Assembly (NCBI GenBank): GCA_947463025.1
Contig: CANHSE010000005.1
Coordinates: forward strand, 1 to 34,207
Length of the DNA stretch: 34,207 nucleotides
Origin: Comamonadaceae bacterium
GTDB taxonomy: Bacteria; Pseudomonadota; Gammaproteobacteria; Burkholderiales; Burkholderiaceae_C
Reading direction: 5' to 3'
The notes under the pieces are model-generated. The model was not told where the DNA came from and ran no database searches. It saw only the letters and a list, made by a program, of their open reading frames with translations. Made by a program: the position numbers and the translations under genes. Of the stretch, positions 1 to 8,526 are shown piece after piece (within the stretch, counting starts at the first letter, position 1; the number at the start of each line of letters is the position of its first letter).

Positions 1-502
1 CGCGGCGGCCCACCACCCGGTCTAGGCTGGCGCAGGCCAAATCGCGAAACACCGCACCCCGCGCCCGCCAGCGCGTGGGGGCGACGAAGTCCAGGGCGAT
101 GCCGTCTTCGTGAAAGTAGGGGGCGATGGCCGCCAGCAGCGTGCGCGAGGCGGCCTCGTCCAAATCCAGTGAGTCGACCGGGCGCATGAGGATGTGGTCT
201 TGCGCCACGTGCCAGTGGCAGGGCGTGATCCAGGCCCAGGCCTCGTCCCCTGGCGCCTGACCGTTCTGAACCCGCTCCCAGGCGGCCCAGGGGATCAGGC
301 CATCGGCTGCAGGCAGGCCCAGGACCTGCGCCAGCGCCCGCTCGTGAGGGGGCGACAGATCTTGTGCGTCGCCCGCCAGCACAGGGCCGGGCTGCAGGCG
401 CGCCAGCAGCCGTCGCAGCATGGGCAGCGCGCCTTCCACCGACCCCAGCGCCAGGCCCGGTGCGTGGGCGTAGGGGAGGATCAGGTGTTGGGCGCTGGAC
501 AT
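1..502 (-). CDS. RpfE-type regulatory / cofactor-independent phosphoglycerate mutase-like hypothetical protein (partial, 3' end beyond window)
   Basis: Minus-strand open frame from ATG at 502 to the window edge: MSSAQHLILPYAHAPGLALGSVEGALPMLRRLLARLQPG...LSPPHERALAQVLGLP...ITPCHWHVAQDHILM; resembles the conserved Burkholderiales family often found near lolC. Not in the ORF track because it runs off the edge. Confidence 0.7.
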   Translation of the reverse strand, partial: MSSAQHLILPYAHAPGLALGSVEGALPMLRRLLARLQPGPVLAGDAQDLSPPHERALAQVLGLPAADGLIPWAAWERVQNGQAPGDEAWAWITPCHWHVAQDHILMRPVDSLDLDEAASRTLLAAIAPYFHEDGIALDFVAPTRWRARGAVFRDLACASLDRVVGRR

Positions 503-570
503 GGGGCTATTGTCCCGGATGCCACAATGCAGGCCGATTCCCTGCTTTGTTTGGCCATACTGACCGCGCG

Positions 571-1827
571 ATGCGACTTCCGTACGAATTGATCCTGGGC
601 TGGCGCTACACGCGCGCGGGCCGAGCGACCCGACGCAACGGCTTCATCTCCTTCATCTCGGGGGTGTCGATGCTGGGGATCGCGCTGGGCGTGGCGGCGC
701 TGATCATCGTGCTGTCGGTGATGAACGGGTTTCAGCGCGAGGTGCGTGACCGCATGCTGGGCGTGGTGTCGCATATCGAGATCTACGGCCCTGGCGGCGA
801 CGTCTTGTCCGATCCGGCCGGCACGATGGCCCAGGCGCGCCAGCATCCGCAGGTGGTGGCTGCGGCGCCCTTCGTGGCGGCGCAGGCGCTGCTGGCGCGC
901 GGCGAGGACATGCGCGGCACGCTGGTGCGCGGTATCGACCCTGCGCTGGAGCCCCAGATCACCGAACTGGCTTTTTCCCTGCGAGACACGGCCCTCAAGC
1001 GCCTGGTGCCCGGTGGCTTTGGCGTCGTGGTGGGGCGTGACCTGGCGCGCAATCTGGGCGTGCGCGTGGGCGACCCCGTCACCCTGATCTCGCCCAGCGG
1101 GCAGGTGACGCCCGCGGGCTTCGTGCCGCGCCTGAAGCAAATGGAGGTGGTGGGCATCTTCGACTCGGGCCACTTCGAATACGACAACGGCCTGGTCCTG
1201 ATGCACCAGGAGGACGCGATGCGGCTGTTCCGACTGGAGGGCCCCACTGGGTTGCGCCTGAAACTCAAGGACCTGCACCAGGCTCGCGAGGTGGCGGCAC
1301 AACTGGCCGTCACGCTGCCTGGCGGTCTGATCGTGCGTGATTGGACGCGCCAGAACCGCACCTGGTTTGCCGCCGTGCAACTGGAAAAACGCATGATGTT
1401 CATCATCCTCACGCTGATCGTGGCGGTGGCCGCGTTCAACCTGGTGAGTACGCTGGTGATGACCGTGACCGACAAGCGCGCCGACATCGCCATCTTGCGC
1501 ACGCTGGGGGCGAGCCCCTCGAGCATCATGGGCATCTTCATGGTCCAGGGTGCAACGGTGGGGGTGGCGGGCACGCTGTCCGGGCTCTTGCTCGGGCTGG
1601 GTGTGGCCTTCAACATCGATGTCATCGTGCCGGCGCTGGAGCAGTTGCTCAGTGCAAGCTTCCTGCCTCGCGACATTTATTTGATCAGCCGTATGCCCAG
1701 CGACCCGCAGTCCGCCGATATCGTGCCGATTGCGCTGATCTCGCTGGTGCTCTCGTTCGTGGCCACGATCTACCCCAGCTGGCGGGCCAGCCGCGTCAAC
1801 CCGGCGGAGGCGCTGCGCTATGAGTGA
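571..1827 (+). CDS. lolC: Lipoprotein-releasing ABC transporter permease LolC/LolE
   Basis: [63 protein letters not shown]; FtsX-like C-terminal TM region; overlaps lolD. Start moved from 364 to ATG 571. Confidence 0.95.
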   Translation: MRLPYELILGWRYTRAGRATRRNGFISFISGVSMLGIALGVAALIIVLSVMNGFQREVRDRMLGVVSHIEIYGPGGDVLSDPAGTMAQARQHPQVVAAAPFVAAQALLARGEDMRGTLVRGIDPALEPQITELAFSLRDTALKRLVPGGFGVVVGRDLARNLGVRVGDPVTLISPSGQVTPAGFVPRLKQMEVVGIFDSGHFEYDNGLVLMHQEDAMRLFRLEGPTGLRLKLKDLHQAREVAAQLAVTLPGGLIVRDWTRQNRTWFAAVQLEKRMMFIILTLIVAVAAFNLVSTLVMTVTDKRADIAILRTLGASPSSIMGIFMVQGATVGVAGTLSGLLLGLGVAFNIDVIVPALEQLLSASFLPRDIYLISRMPSDPQSADIVPIALISLVLSFVATIYPSWRASRVNPAEALRYE

Positions 1828-2494
1828 GCCGGTCCTGCAGGCGCAAGGCCTGTCCAAGCGCTTTACCGAGGGCGGCCTCGATGTTCAGGTGCTGCGCGGG
1901 GTCGATCTCACGGTGCAGGCCGGCGAGACGGTGGCCATCGTGGGCGCCTCGGGCTCGGGCAAGAGCACCTTGCTGCACCTGCTGGGAGGGCTGGATGCGC
2001 CCACCGAGGGTCAGGTGCGCCTGATGGGGCAGGCGCTGTCCCGCCTGAGTGCCGCGCAGCAAGGCCGCCTGCGCAATCAGCACCTGGGCTTTGTCTACCA
2101 GTTTCATCACCTGCTGCCGGAGTTCAGCGCGCTGGACAACGTGGCCATGCCGCTACGCATTCGACGCGACCCGATCGAGTCCTGCCATGCGAGGGCCCGC
2201 GAGGTCTTGGCGGCGGTGGGCCTGAGCGACCGGGTCCTGCATCGCCCCGCCGAGCTCTCGGGCGGCGAGCGCCAACGCGTGGCCATCGCGCGTGCCCTGG
2301 TGACCCGTCCGGCTTGCGTGCTGGCCGACGAGCCCACCGGCAACCTGGACCGGGCGACGGCCGACGGTGTGTTCGAGCAGATGCTGCAGCTGGCGCGTGA
2401 GCAGGGCACGGCCTTCGTGGTAGTGACGCATGACACGTCACTGGCGGATCGCTGCAGCCGGCAGCTGCGCCTCGTGGCAGGGCAGCTGGCCTAG
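1820..2494 (+). CDS. lolD: Lipoprotein-releasing ABC transporter ATP-binding protein LolD
   Basis: Walker [10 protein letters not shown], signature [15 protein letters not shown], Walker [12 protein letters not shown]; overlaps lolC by 8 bp. Confidence 0.96.
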   Translation: MSEPVLQAQGLSKRFTEGGLDVQVLRGVDLTVQAGETVAIVGASGSGKSTLLHLLGGLDAPTEGQVRLMGQALSRLSAAQQGRLRNQHLGFVYQFHHLLPEFSALDNVAMPLRIRRDPIESCHARAREVLAAVGLSDRVLHRPAELSGGERQRVAIARALVTRPACVLADEPTGNLDRATADGVFEQMLQLAREQGTAFVVVTHDTSLADRCSRQLRLVAGQLA

Positions 2495-2495
2495 C

Positions 2496-2512
2496 GGGCG
2501 CAGCGCGCGCCC
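2496..2512. terminator. Possible GC-rich hairpin between convergent lolD and dctM
   Basis: gggcgc-agcgc-gcgccc, 6-bp stem with 5-nt loop, no clear T tract. Confidence 0.3.
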
Positions 2513-2521
2513 TCGGGCCCG

Positions 2522-3850
2522 TCAGGTCAGGGCCAGACTCAGGAGCGGGAAGGCGCAGACCAGCAGCAGCACGGCGAACATCGCCGCGACAAAAGGCATC
2601 GCCCCAGCAAAGATGCTTTCCACCGACACCTTGGGATCGTTGAGCACCGATTTGACGGTGAACACCGAGATGCCAAAAGGCGGTGTGAGCAAGCCCATTT
2701 CCACCGCCAGCACCGTGATCACGCCAAAGTGAATGAGGTTGAAGCCAAAAGCCTGCGCGATCGGAACGGCTACCGGCGTCATGATCAGCAGGATCGAGCT
2801 GGAGTCGAGGATCATCCCCAGCAGCAAGACGATACCGATGTACAGGGCCAGGAAGCCGTAGGGGCCCAGACCCGCGTCGCGCACCATGTCGGCGATCGCC
2901 ACCGGCACACCCGCCACGCTGAGCATGCGGCTGTAAAAGCCCGCGGCCACCAGCAGGATCAGGATCGTGCACGAGACACTGCCGGTCTCATGGAGCACTC
3001 GCCACAGATTGCCCTGACCCAGCGAGCGGCGGGCCAGTGCGATGAGCAGCGCGCCGGCTGCCCCGACACCACCGGCCTCAGTGGGGGTGAAAAAGCCGCT
3101 GTACAGACCGCCCAGCACCAGCACCACCAGCGCAGCGATGGGGACGAGTTTGGAGGCCATTTGGGAGCCGGTGAGCGTGATCTGCACCCGGCGCTCGCGA
3201 GCCAGCTCGGCCTGGCGCGCCAGGTCGAACACGCGACTCGGCATGAAGCGCGCCATGCACATGATCATCACGGCAAAGACCACAGCCAGAAGCAGGCCCG
3301 GGATCACGCCCGCGACGAACAGCGTGCCGATGGATTGCTCGGCCAGCACACCGTAAATGATCATCAGCAGGCTGGGCGGGATCATCATGCCCAGCACCGA
3401 GCTGCCGGCCACCGTACCCGTGGCAAAGGTGGTTTTGTAACCATGGCTGACCATTTCGGGGACGGCCACCCGGGTGAACACCGCCGCCGAGGCGATCGAC
3501 ACGCCGGTCACGGCGGCGAACACGGTGTTGGCCGCCACGGTGGCCACGCCCAGGCCGCCCTTGAGCTTGCGCAGCAGCACTTCGGCGACCGTGAAAGTGT
3601 CTTTGCCCACGTTGGAGATGCTGACCAGCAGCCCCATGAGCACGAACAGCGGGATGGTGGCGTAGATGTAGTCGGCGATGCCGTTGTAGGCGGCCATGTA
3701 CAGCAGGCGCATGGCCATGTCGACGTTGTCGCGCACCAGCCAGACACCGAAGAAGCCCACAGCCAGCAATGCCACACCGATATGCACGCCTAGCAGCACC
3801 AGCATCACCAGTCCGCCGATGAGCAGACCGCCTAATCCGAGATCGCTCAT
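2522..3850 (-). CDS. dctM: TRAP transporter large permease (DctM)
   Basis: MSDLGLGGLLIGGLVMLVLLGVHIGVALLAVGFFGVWL...IPPSLLMIIYGVLAEQSIGTLFVAGVIPGLLL...FTPTEAGGVGAAGALL; the ORF extends further 5' but ATG at 3850 fits the 4-bp overlap with dctQ. Confidence 0.93.
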   Translation of the reverse strand: MSDLGLGGLLIGGLVMLVLLGVHIGVALLAVGFFGVWLVRDNVDMAMRLLYMAAYNGIADYIYATIPLFVLMGLLVSISNVGKDTFTVAEVLLRKLKGGLGVATVAANTVFAAVTGVSIASAAVFTRVAVPEMVSHGYKTTFATGTVAGSSVLGMMIPPSLLMIIYGVLAEQSIGTLFVAGVIPGLLLAVVFAVMIMCMARFMPSRVFDLARQAELARERRVQITLTGSQMASKLVPIAALVVLVLGGLYSGFFTPTEAGGVGAAGALLIALARRSLGQGNLWRVLHETGSVSCTILILLVAAGFYSRMLSVAGVPVAIADMVRDAGLGPYGFLALYIGIVLLLGMILDSSSILLIMTPVAVPIAQAFGFNLIHFGVITVLAVEMGLLTPPFGISVFTVKSVLNDPKVSVESIFAGAMPFVAAMFAVLLLVCAFPLLSLALT

Positions 3851-4428
3851 CGTCCGTCTCCTGTGCCCGCGGCCAGCGGATCTTCTGCCACGGTCTGCTG
3901 CCCGTGCTGGCGCAAGATGCCGGGAATGGACAGCAGGTAGCACAGCGCGGCCGCGAAGGAGCCGGCCACGATCAGTCCGCGAAAGGGCCAAGCGGGGACG
4001 CTGTAGACCCCCTGCACGCCATAAAACTCATTGTTGGCCCACGATTGACGCAGCTCAGGCCAGGCGATCACCGCCAGCGCCGCGAGCAGCGCCGCGCCCA
4101 CCAGGGCGTTGAAGAGGTTCAGCGCGGTGACCGCGCTGGCCGAGCGTTTGCCAATCAGATTGAGCAGGAAATCGCTGCGCGTCATGCGGCCGCTGCACAC
4201 AGCGGCCGCCAGTTGCAGAAAAACGATCGAGGCCACCGAGCGCGCCGAGAACTCAGACACGCCAGTGATCGGCCGGTCTAGAAAGTCCCGGCCGATCACG
4301 TCGGCCACCACCAGGGCCATGATCACGAAGATCCAGACCGTACCGACCGACGCCATCAGGTTGGCCGGCAAGTCCAGGGGATGCCGGGTTGCGGCCGGCG
4401 GGGCGTCGAGGTCGGTGTCGGTGGCCAT
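3847..4428 (-). CDS. dctQ: TRAP transporter small permease (DctQ)
   Basis: About 193-aa membrane protein between dctP and dctM; VADVIGRDFLDRPITGVSEFSARSVASIVFLQLAAAV is DctQ-like. Confidence 0.88.
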   Translation of the reverse strand: MATDTDLDAPPAATRHPLDLPANLMASVGTVWIFVIMALVVADVIGRDFLDRPITGVSEFSARSVASIVFLQLAAAVCSGRMTRSDFLLNLIGKRSASAVTALNLFNALVGAALLAALAVIAWPELRQSWANNEFYGVQGVYSVPAWPFRGLIVAGSFAAALCYLLSIPGILRQHGQQTVAEDPLAAGTGDGR

Positions 4429-4437
4429 GGCGGTGCG

Positions 4438-5508
4438 TCAGCGCGCGGCTTTGTCCCAGTCACGCAGCGGCTTCACGCCGCGTGCGCGCAGTTCGTCAAA
4501 GTAGGCGCGCAGCACGGACTTGCCGGCATCGCCGGTGGTCTGCAGCCAAGGCGTCACGATATCGGGCAGGCCGTTGATCCACTTGGCGCGCTCGGCGGCA
4601 GGCAGCTCGCTCACTTGCAGTCCAGCGGCGCGCATGGTGTCCATGGCCGTCGTCGACATCCGGGTCACGTGCTTGCCGTGCGCCACGGAGGTGGCTTGAC
4701 CGGCCTTCACGAAGGCGTCCTGCACTTCTTTGGGCAGCTTGTCGAAGAAGCTCTTGTTGCTGGCGACGCTGCCGAAGTACATCGCGCCGATGTTCACGCG
4801 CGTGAGGTGCTTGGCCACTTCGTGCACGCGGGCCGGTGCAATGCCGCTGGCAAAGCTCAGCGCGCCCTGGGTCACGCCGGTCTGGATGTTGGTGTAGTAC
4901 ACGGTCAGCGCGCCTTCCACGGGCGTGGCGCCGGTGTCGCGCATCCAGTTGGCCGAGGTGCCCGGCGCGTGGATCTTCTTGTTTTGCAGCGACGCCATGC
5001 TGGTCACGGGGAAGTTCGCATAGATGTCGTAGCTGTCGGTGATCAACGACGACAGCGGCACCATGTTCTGGGCAGTCCAGCTGGCCTTGAGTGCCGGGTG
5101 GTTCGCGTTGAGCTTGTCGAAAATCTCGATCAGCATTTCATGGTTGGTCGTGGCGAACGGGGTGAAGTACGTCACGTTCTGCAGGGGCATGGAGGAGTTC
5201 TCCCAGACCGTGCCGACCATGCCCACGTCCACGATGCCGTCTTTCACCGCCGTACGGGTTTCGTTGAACTTGTACAGCGTGCCGCCGTAGTTCTCGCGCC
5301 AGCGAATCTGGTACTTGTTGCCGCCTTCTTTCAGGAGGCGGTCCACCTCGGGCTGGAACACCTCTTTCATGGCGTTGGCCCAGATGTTGGCCACCGGATG
5401 GCTCGATCCGATGTTGACCGTGATGGCCTGCTGGGCCAGGGCGCCGCTGGCGGCCATGGCGCAACCAAGCGCGAAGAGCCCGGAACGGGCCAACTGGGTG
5501 AGCTTCAT
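4438..5508 (-). CDS. TRAP transporter substrate-binding protein (DctP family)
   Basis: Signal peptide MKLTQLARSGLFALGCAMAASGALAQ, then NIGSSHPVANIWANAMKEVFQPEV... typical of DctP receptors; start set at ATG 5508, not the upstream ORF extension. Confidence 0.9.
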   Translation of the reverse strand: MKLTQLARSGLFALGCAMAASGALAQQAITVNIGSSHPVANIWANAMKEVFQPEVDRLLKEGGNKYQIRWRENYGGTLYKFNETRTAVKDGIVDVGMVGTVWENSSMPLQNVTYFTPFATTNHEMLIEIFDKLNANHPALKASWTAQNMVPLSSLITDSYDIYANFPVTSMASLQNKKIHAPGTSANWMRDTGATPVEGALTVYYTNIQTGVTQGALSFASGIAPARVHEVAKHLTRVNIGAMYFGSVASNKSFFDKLPKEVQDAFVKAGQATSVAHGKHVTRMSTTAMDTMRAAGLQVSELPAAERAKWINGLPDIVTPWLQTTGDAGKSVLRAYFDELRARGVKPLRDWDKAAR

Positions 5509-5608
5509 GCGATCTCCTTGCGGGTAAAGGGCGACTGATGGCAGCCGCGTGGGGTTGACGCCACGGCCGGAAGGCCGCAGCAAACGGGAACAGGGTAGGC
5601 AGGTGCGT

Positions 5609-6346
5609 TCATGCGCGACGCATCCTCGGCGTGGCTTGCGCCGCGTCGCCAAACAGGACCCGGCTGGCGACCAGGTAGCCACGCACACGGTCACGCACCA
5701 GAGACTGGCTGATGCGCACCGGCGCGGCGTCGCTGGCCACGCCCTGCGCATAGATCCAGCGGCGCATGGGGATGTAGAAGAAGCCACCATGCAAGCCCAT
5801 GAGCAGTTCGAGCTCGCGCTCGCTGGGCCGCGCGCGGCTGCTGCAGTCGCGAAAGCGCCGCGTCTCGCGCACCAGCCGCGGGAACAGACGCTGGCGCAGC
5901 AGGGAAAAGAAGCGGTCGGTGATGGTGTGGTCGGTCAGGCCGGAGAACACCAGGATGCGAACAAAGTCGCGCGAGAGCGTCGCATTGATGTACTCGTCAT
6001 AAAAGGCGGTGAGCTTGTCCTCGGGCGAGCGATCGCGGTCGTCCAGCAGCGTCTCCCACTCCGGTTGCCAGCGGCCTTCGAACACCTCGATGTAGACCCG
6101 GTCAATCAGGGCCTGCTTGGTCGGGAAGTAGTGATACAGCAGCGCGTGGGTGACGCCGATGCTGCTCGCCAGGTCGCGCAACTGACCGTCCAGGCCTTTT
6201 TCAGAAAAGAAGCGGATGGCTCCGTCCAGGATTTGCCGCTCGCGTTCGGCCACACCCAGACGCCGCCGCGGCGGCGCGATCACGCCAGGCGCCGCGGCGG
6301 GGCCGGGGCGCTTGCGGGGGCGATCAGGGTTTTTCTGGAGGGGCAC
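5609..6346 (-). CDS. TetR family transcriptional regulator
   Basis: N-terminal HTH ILDGAIRFFSEKGLDGQLRDLASSIGVTHALLYHYFPTKQALIDRVY. The track ORF begins at 6400, but GTG at 6346 keeps the operator-like repeat outside the coding region. Confidence 0.88.
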   Translation of the reverse strand: MPLQKNPDRPRKRPGPAAAPGVIAPPRRRLGVAERERQILDGAIRFFSEKGLDGQLRDLASSIGVTHALLYHYFPTKQALIDRVYIEVFEGRWQPEWETLLDDRDRSPEDKLTAFYDEYINATLSRDFVRILVFSGLTDHTITDRFFSLLRQRLFPRLVRETRRFRDCSSRARPSERELELLMGLHGGFFYIPMRRWIYAQGVASDAAPVRISQSLVRDRVRGYLVASRVLFGDAAQATPRMRRA

Positions 6347-6350
6347 GCTA

Positions 6351-6397
6351 TTTACCGAATGGTCAACTCTGCCGTACATTGTTGAACGACTGGTAAA
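6351..6397. promoter_or_regulatory. Putative TetR operator pair in the tetR/coxG divergent promoter
   Basis: TTTACCgaatggTCAA (6351-6366), 15-nt spacer, TTGAacgactGGTAAA (6382-6397): inverted arms TTTACC-N6-TCAA / TTGA-N6-GGTAAA. Confidence 0.65.
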
Positions 6398-6432
6398 CAA
6401 AATTCACCCGTGAAAACCCGAAAGACCTTCCG

Positions 6433-7080
6433 ATGCAACTCCATGGCGACGTCCTGATCGGTGCCCCGCGCGCCCGCGTGTGGTCGGCCCTGAACGATCC
6501 CGTGGTGCTGGCCGCCTGCATCCCGGGCTGTGAGGGCGTCGAGGTGGTCAGCCCGGTGGAAAAGACCGCCCGCGTGATGGTCAAGGTGGGCCCGGTGCGG
6601 GCGCGCTTTGCGGGGCGCATCCTGTTGTCTGACATCGTCGAGAACGAACGTTGCGCGATGGGCTTCGAAGGCTCGGGTGGCGCGGCCGGCATGGCCCGTG
6701 GCGAGTCGCAGGTGACGCTGGCCGATGAGGGCCCGGACACTCGGCTGTCCTACACGGTCAAGGCCTCGGTGGCGGGAAAGCTCGGTCAGGTGGGCGGTCG
6801 GATGATCGACGCGGCCGCCAAGCAGATGGCCGACCAGTTCTTCGCCGCCTTCCAGGCGCAGGTGGCGCCGGCTGCGCAAGCGGCTCCGGCGGCCGCAGTC
6901 GAGAGCGGCGCGCCCGCTGTGTCCAACGCACCGGTCGCTGCGCCGGCTCCGCGCCCCACCGCGCAAGGGGCCGCCCCCTTGCCCGAGACGGCACCCTCCA
7001 CCGAGTGGTTGCGCGTGAAGTGGTTTTTCTTGGGCGTCCTCGCCACCGGCGTGGGCGTCTGGATCGGCAGCCGGCTTTGA
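6433..7080 (+). CDS. CoxG-like SRPBCC family protein with C-terminal membrane anchor
   Basis: MQLHGDVLIGAPRARVWSALNDPVVLAACIPGCEGVE is CoxG-like; Ala/Pro-rich linker, then a C-terminal TM segment (WFFLGVLATGVGVWIGSRL). Confidence 0.9.
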   Translation: MQLHGDVLIGAPRARVWSALNDPVVLAACIPGCEGVEVVSPVEKTARVMVKVGPVRARFAGRILLSDIVENERCAMGFEGSGGAAGMARGESQVTLADEGPDTRLSYTVKASVAGKLGQVGGRMIDAAAKQMADQFFAAFQAQVAPAAQAAPAAAVESGAPAVSNAPVAAPAPRPTAQGAAPLPETAPSTEWLRVKWFFLGVLATGVGVWIGSRL

Positions 7081-7126
7081 CGGACTGCCCCCTCCTTGTT
7101 TTTCATCTCTGGATGCGGAGCCTGAC

Positions 7127-8002
7127 TTGAAATCTCCCCCTTTTGACTACGCCAAGCCCACCACACTGGCCCAGGTCTTTGACCTGATGCAGACGCATGG
7201 CGACGACGCCTGCATCCTCGCGGGCGGCCAGACGCTCATGGCCACGCTGAACATGCGACTGTCCGAACCGCGCCTGGTGATCGACATCACCGGCCTGGAC
7301 GCGCTGCGCGGCATCCGTGTCGAGGGCGATCGCCTGTACATCGGCGCCCTGGTCACGCACACCGAGATCGAGGACAGCGCCTTGGTAGCCCAGCATGCGC
7401 CGATGCTGCTGCAGGCCGTGCCGCACATTGCGCACCGCGCGATTCGCAACGCGGGCACCTGGGGCGGCTCCATCGCCTACGGCGACCCCGCAGCCGAGTG
7501 GCCTTGCTGCCTGTGTGCGCTGGACGGCACCGTTCACCTGCAAGGCCCGGGCGGCACCCGCCGTGTGGCCGCCACCGATTTCTTCCAAGACCTCTACACC
7601 ACCGCCCGTGCGCCCGACGAGATCGTCATCGGGGCCGATGTGCCTCTGGTGAGTGCCTCCGACTGGTTCGCGTTCGACGAGCTGGCCCGCCGCCATGGCG
7701 ACTACGCCGTGGCCGGCCTGGCCGTGGCCGCGCGCTTTCAGGGCACCCTGGCGCAGCGGGTCACCCTGAGCTTCCTGGGCATCGGCGCGATTCCGGTGCG
7801 CGCGCGCCGCACCGAGGCCCTGCTGGCCGGCAAGACCCTGGACGCCGCCACCATCGGGATCGCGGTGGCCTCGCTCAAGGCCGAACTCGACCCCATCGCC
7901 GATTTGACCCACAGCGCCGAGACCAAGCGCCACCTGGCCACCGTCCTGGCGCGCCGCCTGCTGGAGGCTGCACACGCCAGCCGCAGCGCCATCACCGCCT
8001 GA
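7127..8002 (+). CDS. Molybdenum hydroxylase FAD-binding (medium, CoxM-like) subunit
   Basis: TTG start; FDYAKPTTLAQVFDLMQTHGDDACILAGGQTLMATLNMRL, IRNAGTWGGSIAYGDPAAEWP (FAD-binding motifs of the CoxM family). Confidence 0.92.
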   Translation: MKSPPFDYAKPTTLAQVFDLMQTHGDDACILAGGQTLMATLNMRLSEPRLVIDITGLDALRGIRVEGDRLYIGALVTHTEIEDSALVAQHAPMLLQAVPHIAHRAIRNAGTWGGSIAYGDPAAEWPCCLCALDGTVHLQGPGGTRRVAATDFFQDLYTTARAPDEIVIGADVPLVSASDWFAFDELARRHGDYAVAGLAVAARFQGTLAQRVTLSFLGIGAIPVRARRTEALLAGKTLDAATIGIAVASLKAELDPIADLTHSAETKRHLATVLARRLLEAAHASRSAITA

Positions 8003-8019
8003 ACCCACGAGGTACTTTC

Positions 8020-8526
8020 ATGCCAGAACTCCATACCCTTCACGTCGAAGTCAATGGCCGACCGCAGCAGCGCAGCGTGCAGCCGCGCCAGCACCTGGTG
8101 GACTTCGTGCGCAACGAACTCGGGCTCAAGGGCTCGCACCTGGGCTGCGAACACGGCGTCTGCGGCGCCTGCACCGTCGAGGTTGATGGCCGCATCGTAC
8201 GCGGCTGTCTCACGCTGGCGGTTCAGACCCAGGGGTGCAAGGTCCGCACCATCGAGGGCCTGTCCGAGGACGGCGATGTGCGCGATCTGCAGGACGCGTT
8301 CGTCCGTCACAATGCCTTGCAGTGTGGCTTTTGCACCCCCGGCATGGTGATGGCGGCCAAGGAATTGCTGCAAGCCCGCCCCGACGCCTCGCGCGCCGAG
8401 GTGCGTGAGTGGATGAGTGGCAACTACTGCCGCTGCACGGGCTACCACGCCATCGTCGACGCCATCTGCGACACCCTGGCTGAACGCGCTGCCAAAGCGG
8501 GTGGTGCTGCGAAGGTGTCCGCATGA
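8020..8526 (+). CDS. Molybdenum hydroxylase (2Fe-2S) small (CoxS-like) subunit
   Basis: CEHGVCGAC, CGFCTPGM and CRCTGY cluster-binding motifs; ATG 8020 start. Confidence 0.95.
   Translation: MPELHTLHVEVNGRPQQRSVQPRQHLVDFVRNELGLKGSHLGCEHGVCGACTVEVDGRIVRGCLTLAVQTQGCKVRTIEGLSEDGDVRDLQDAFVRHNALQCGFCTPGMVMAAKELLQARPDASRAEVREWMSGNYCRCTGYHAIVDAICDTLAERAAKAGGAAKVSA

Noticed and set aside
481-1857. Long minus-strand ORF (458 aa) antisense to lolC
   Set aside because: His/Gln/Arg/Asp-rich shadow translation of a well-supported conserved gene in GC-rich DNA.
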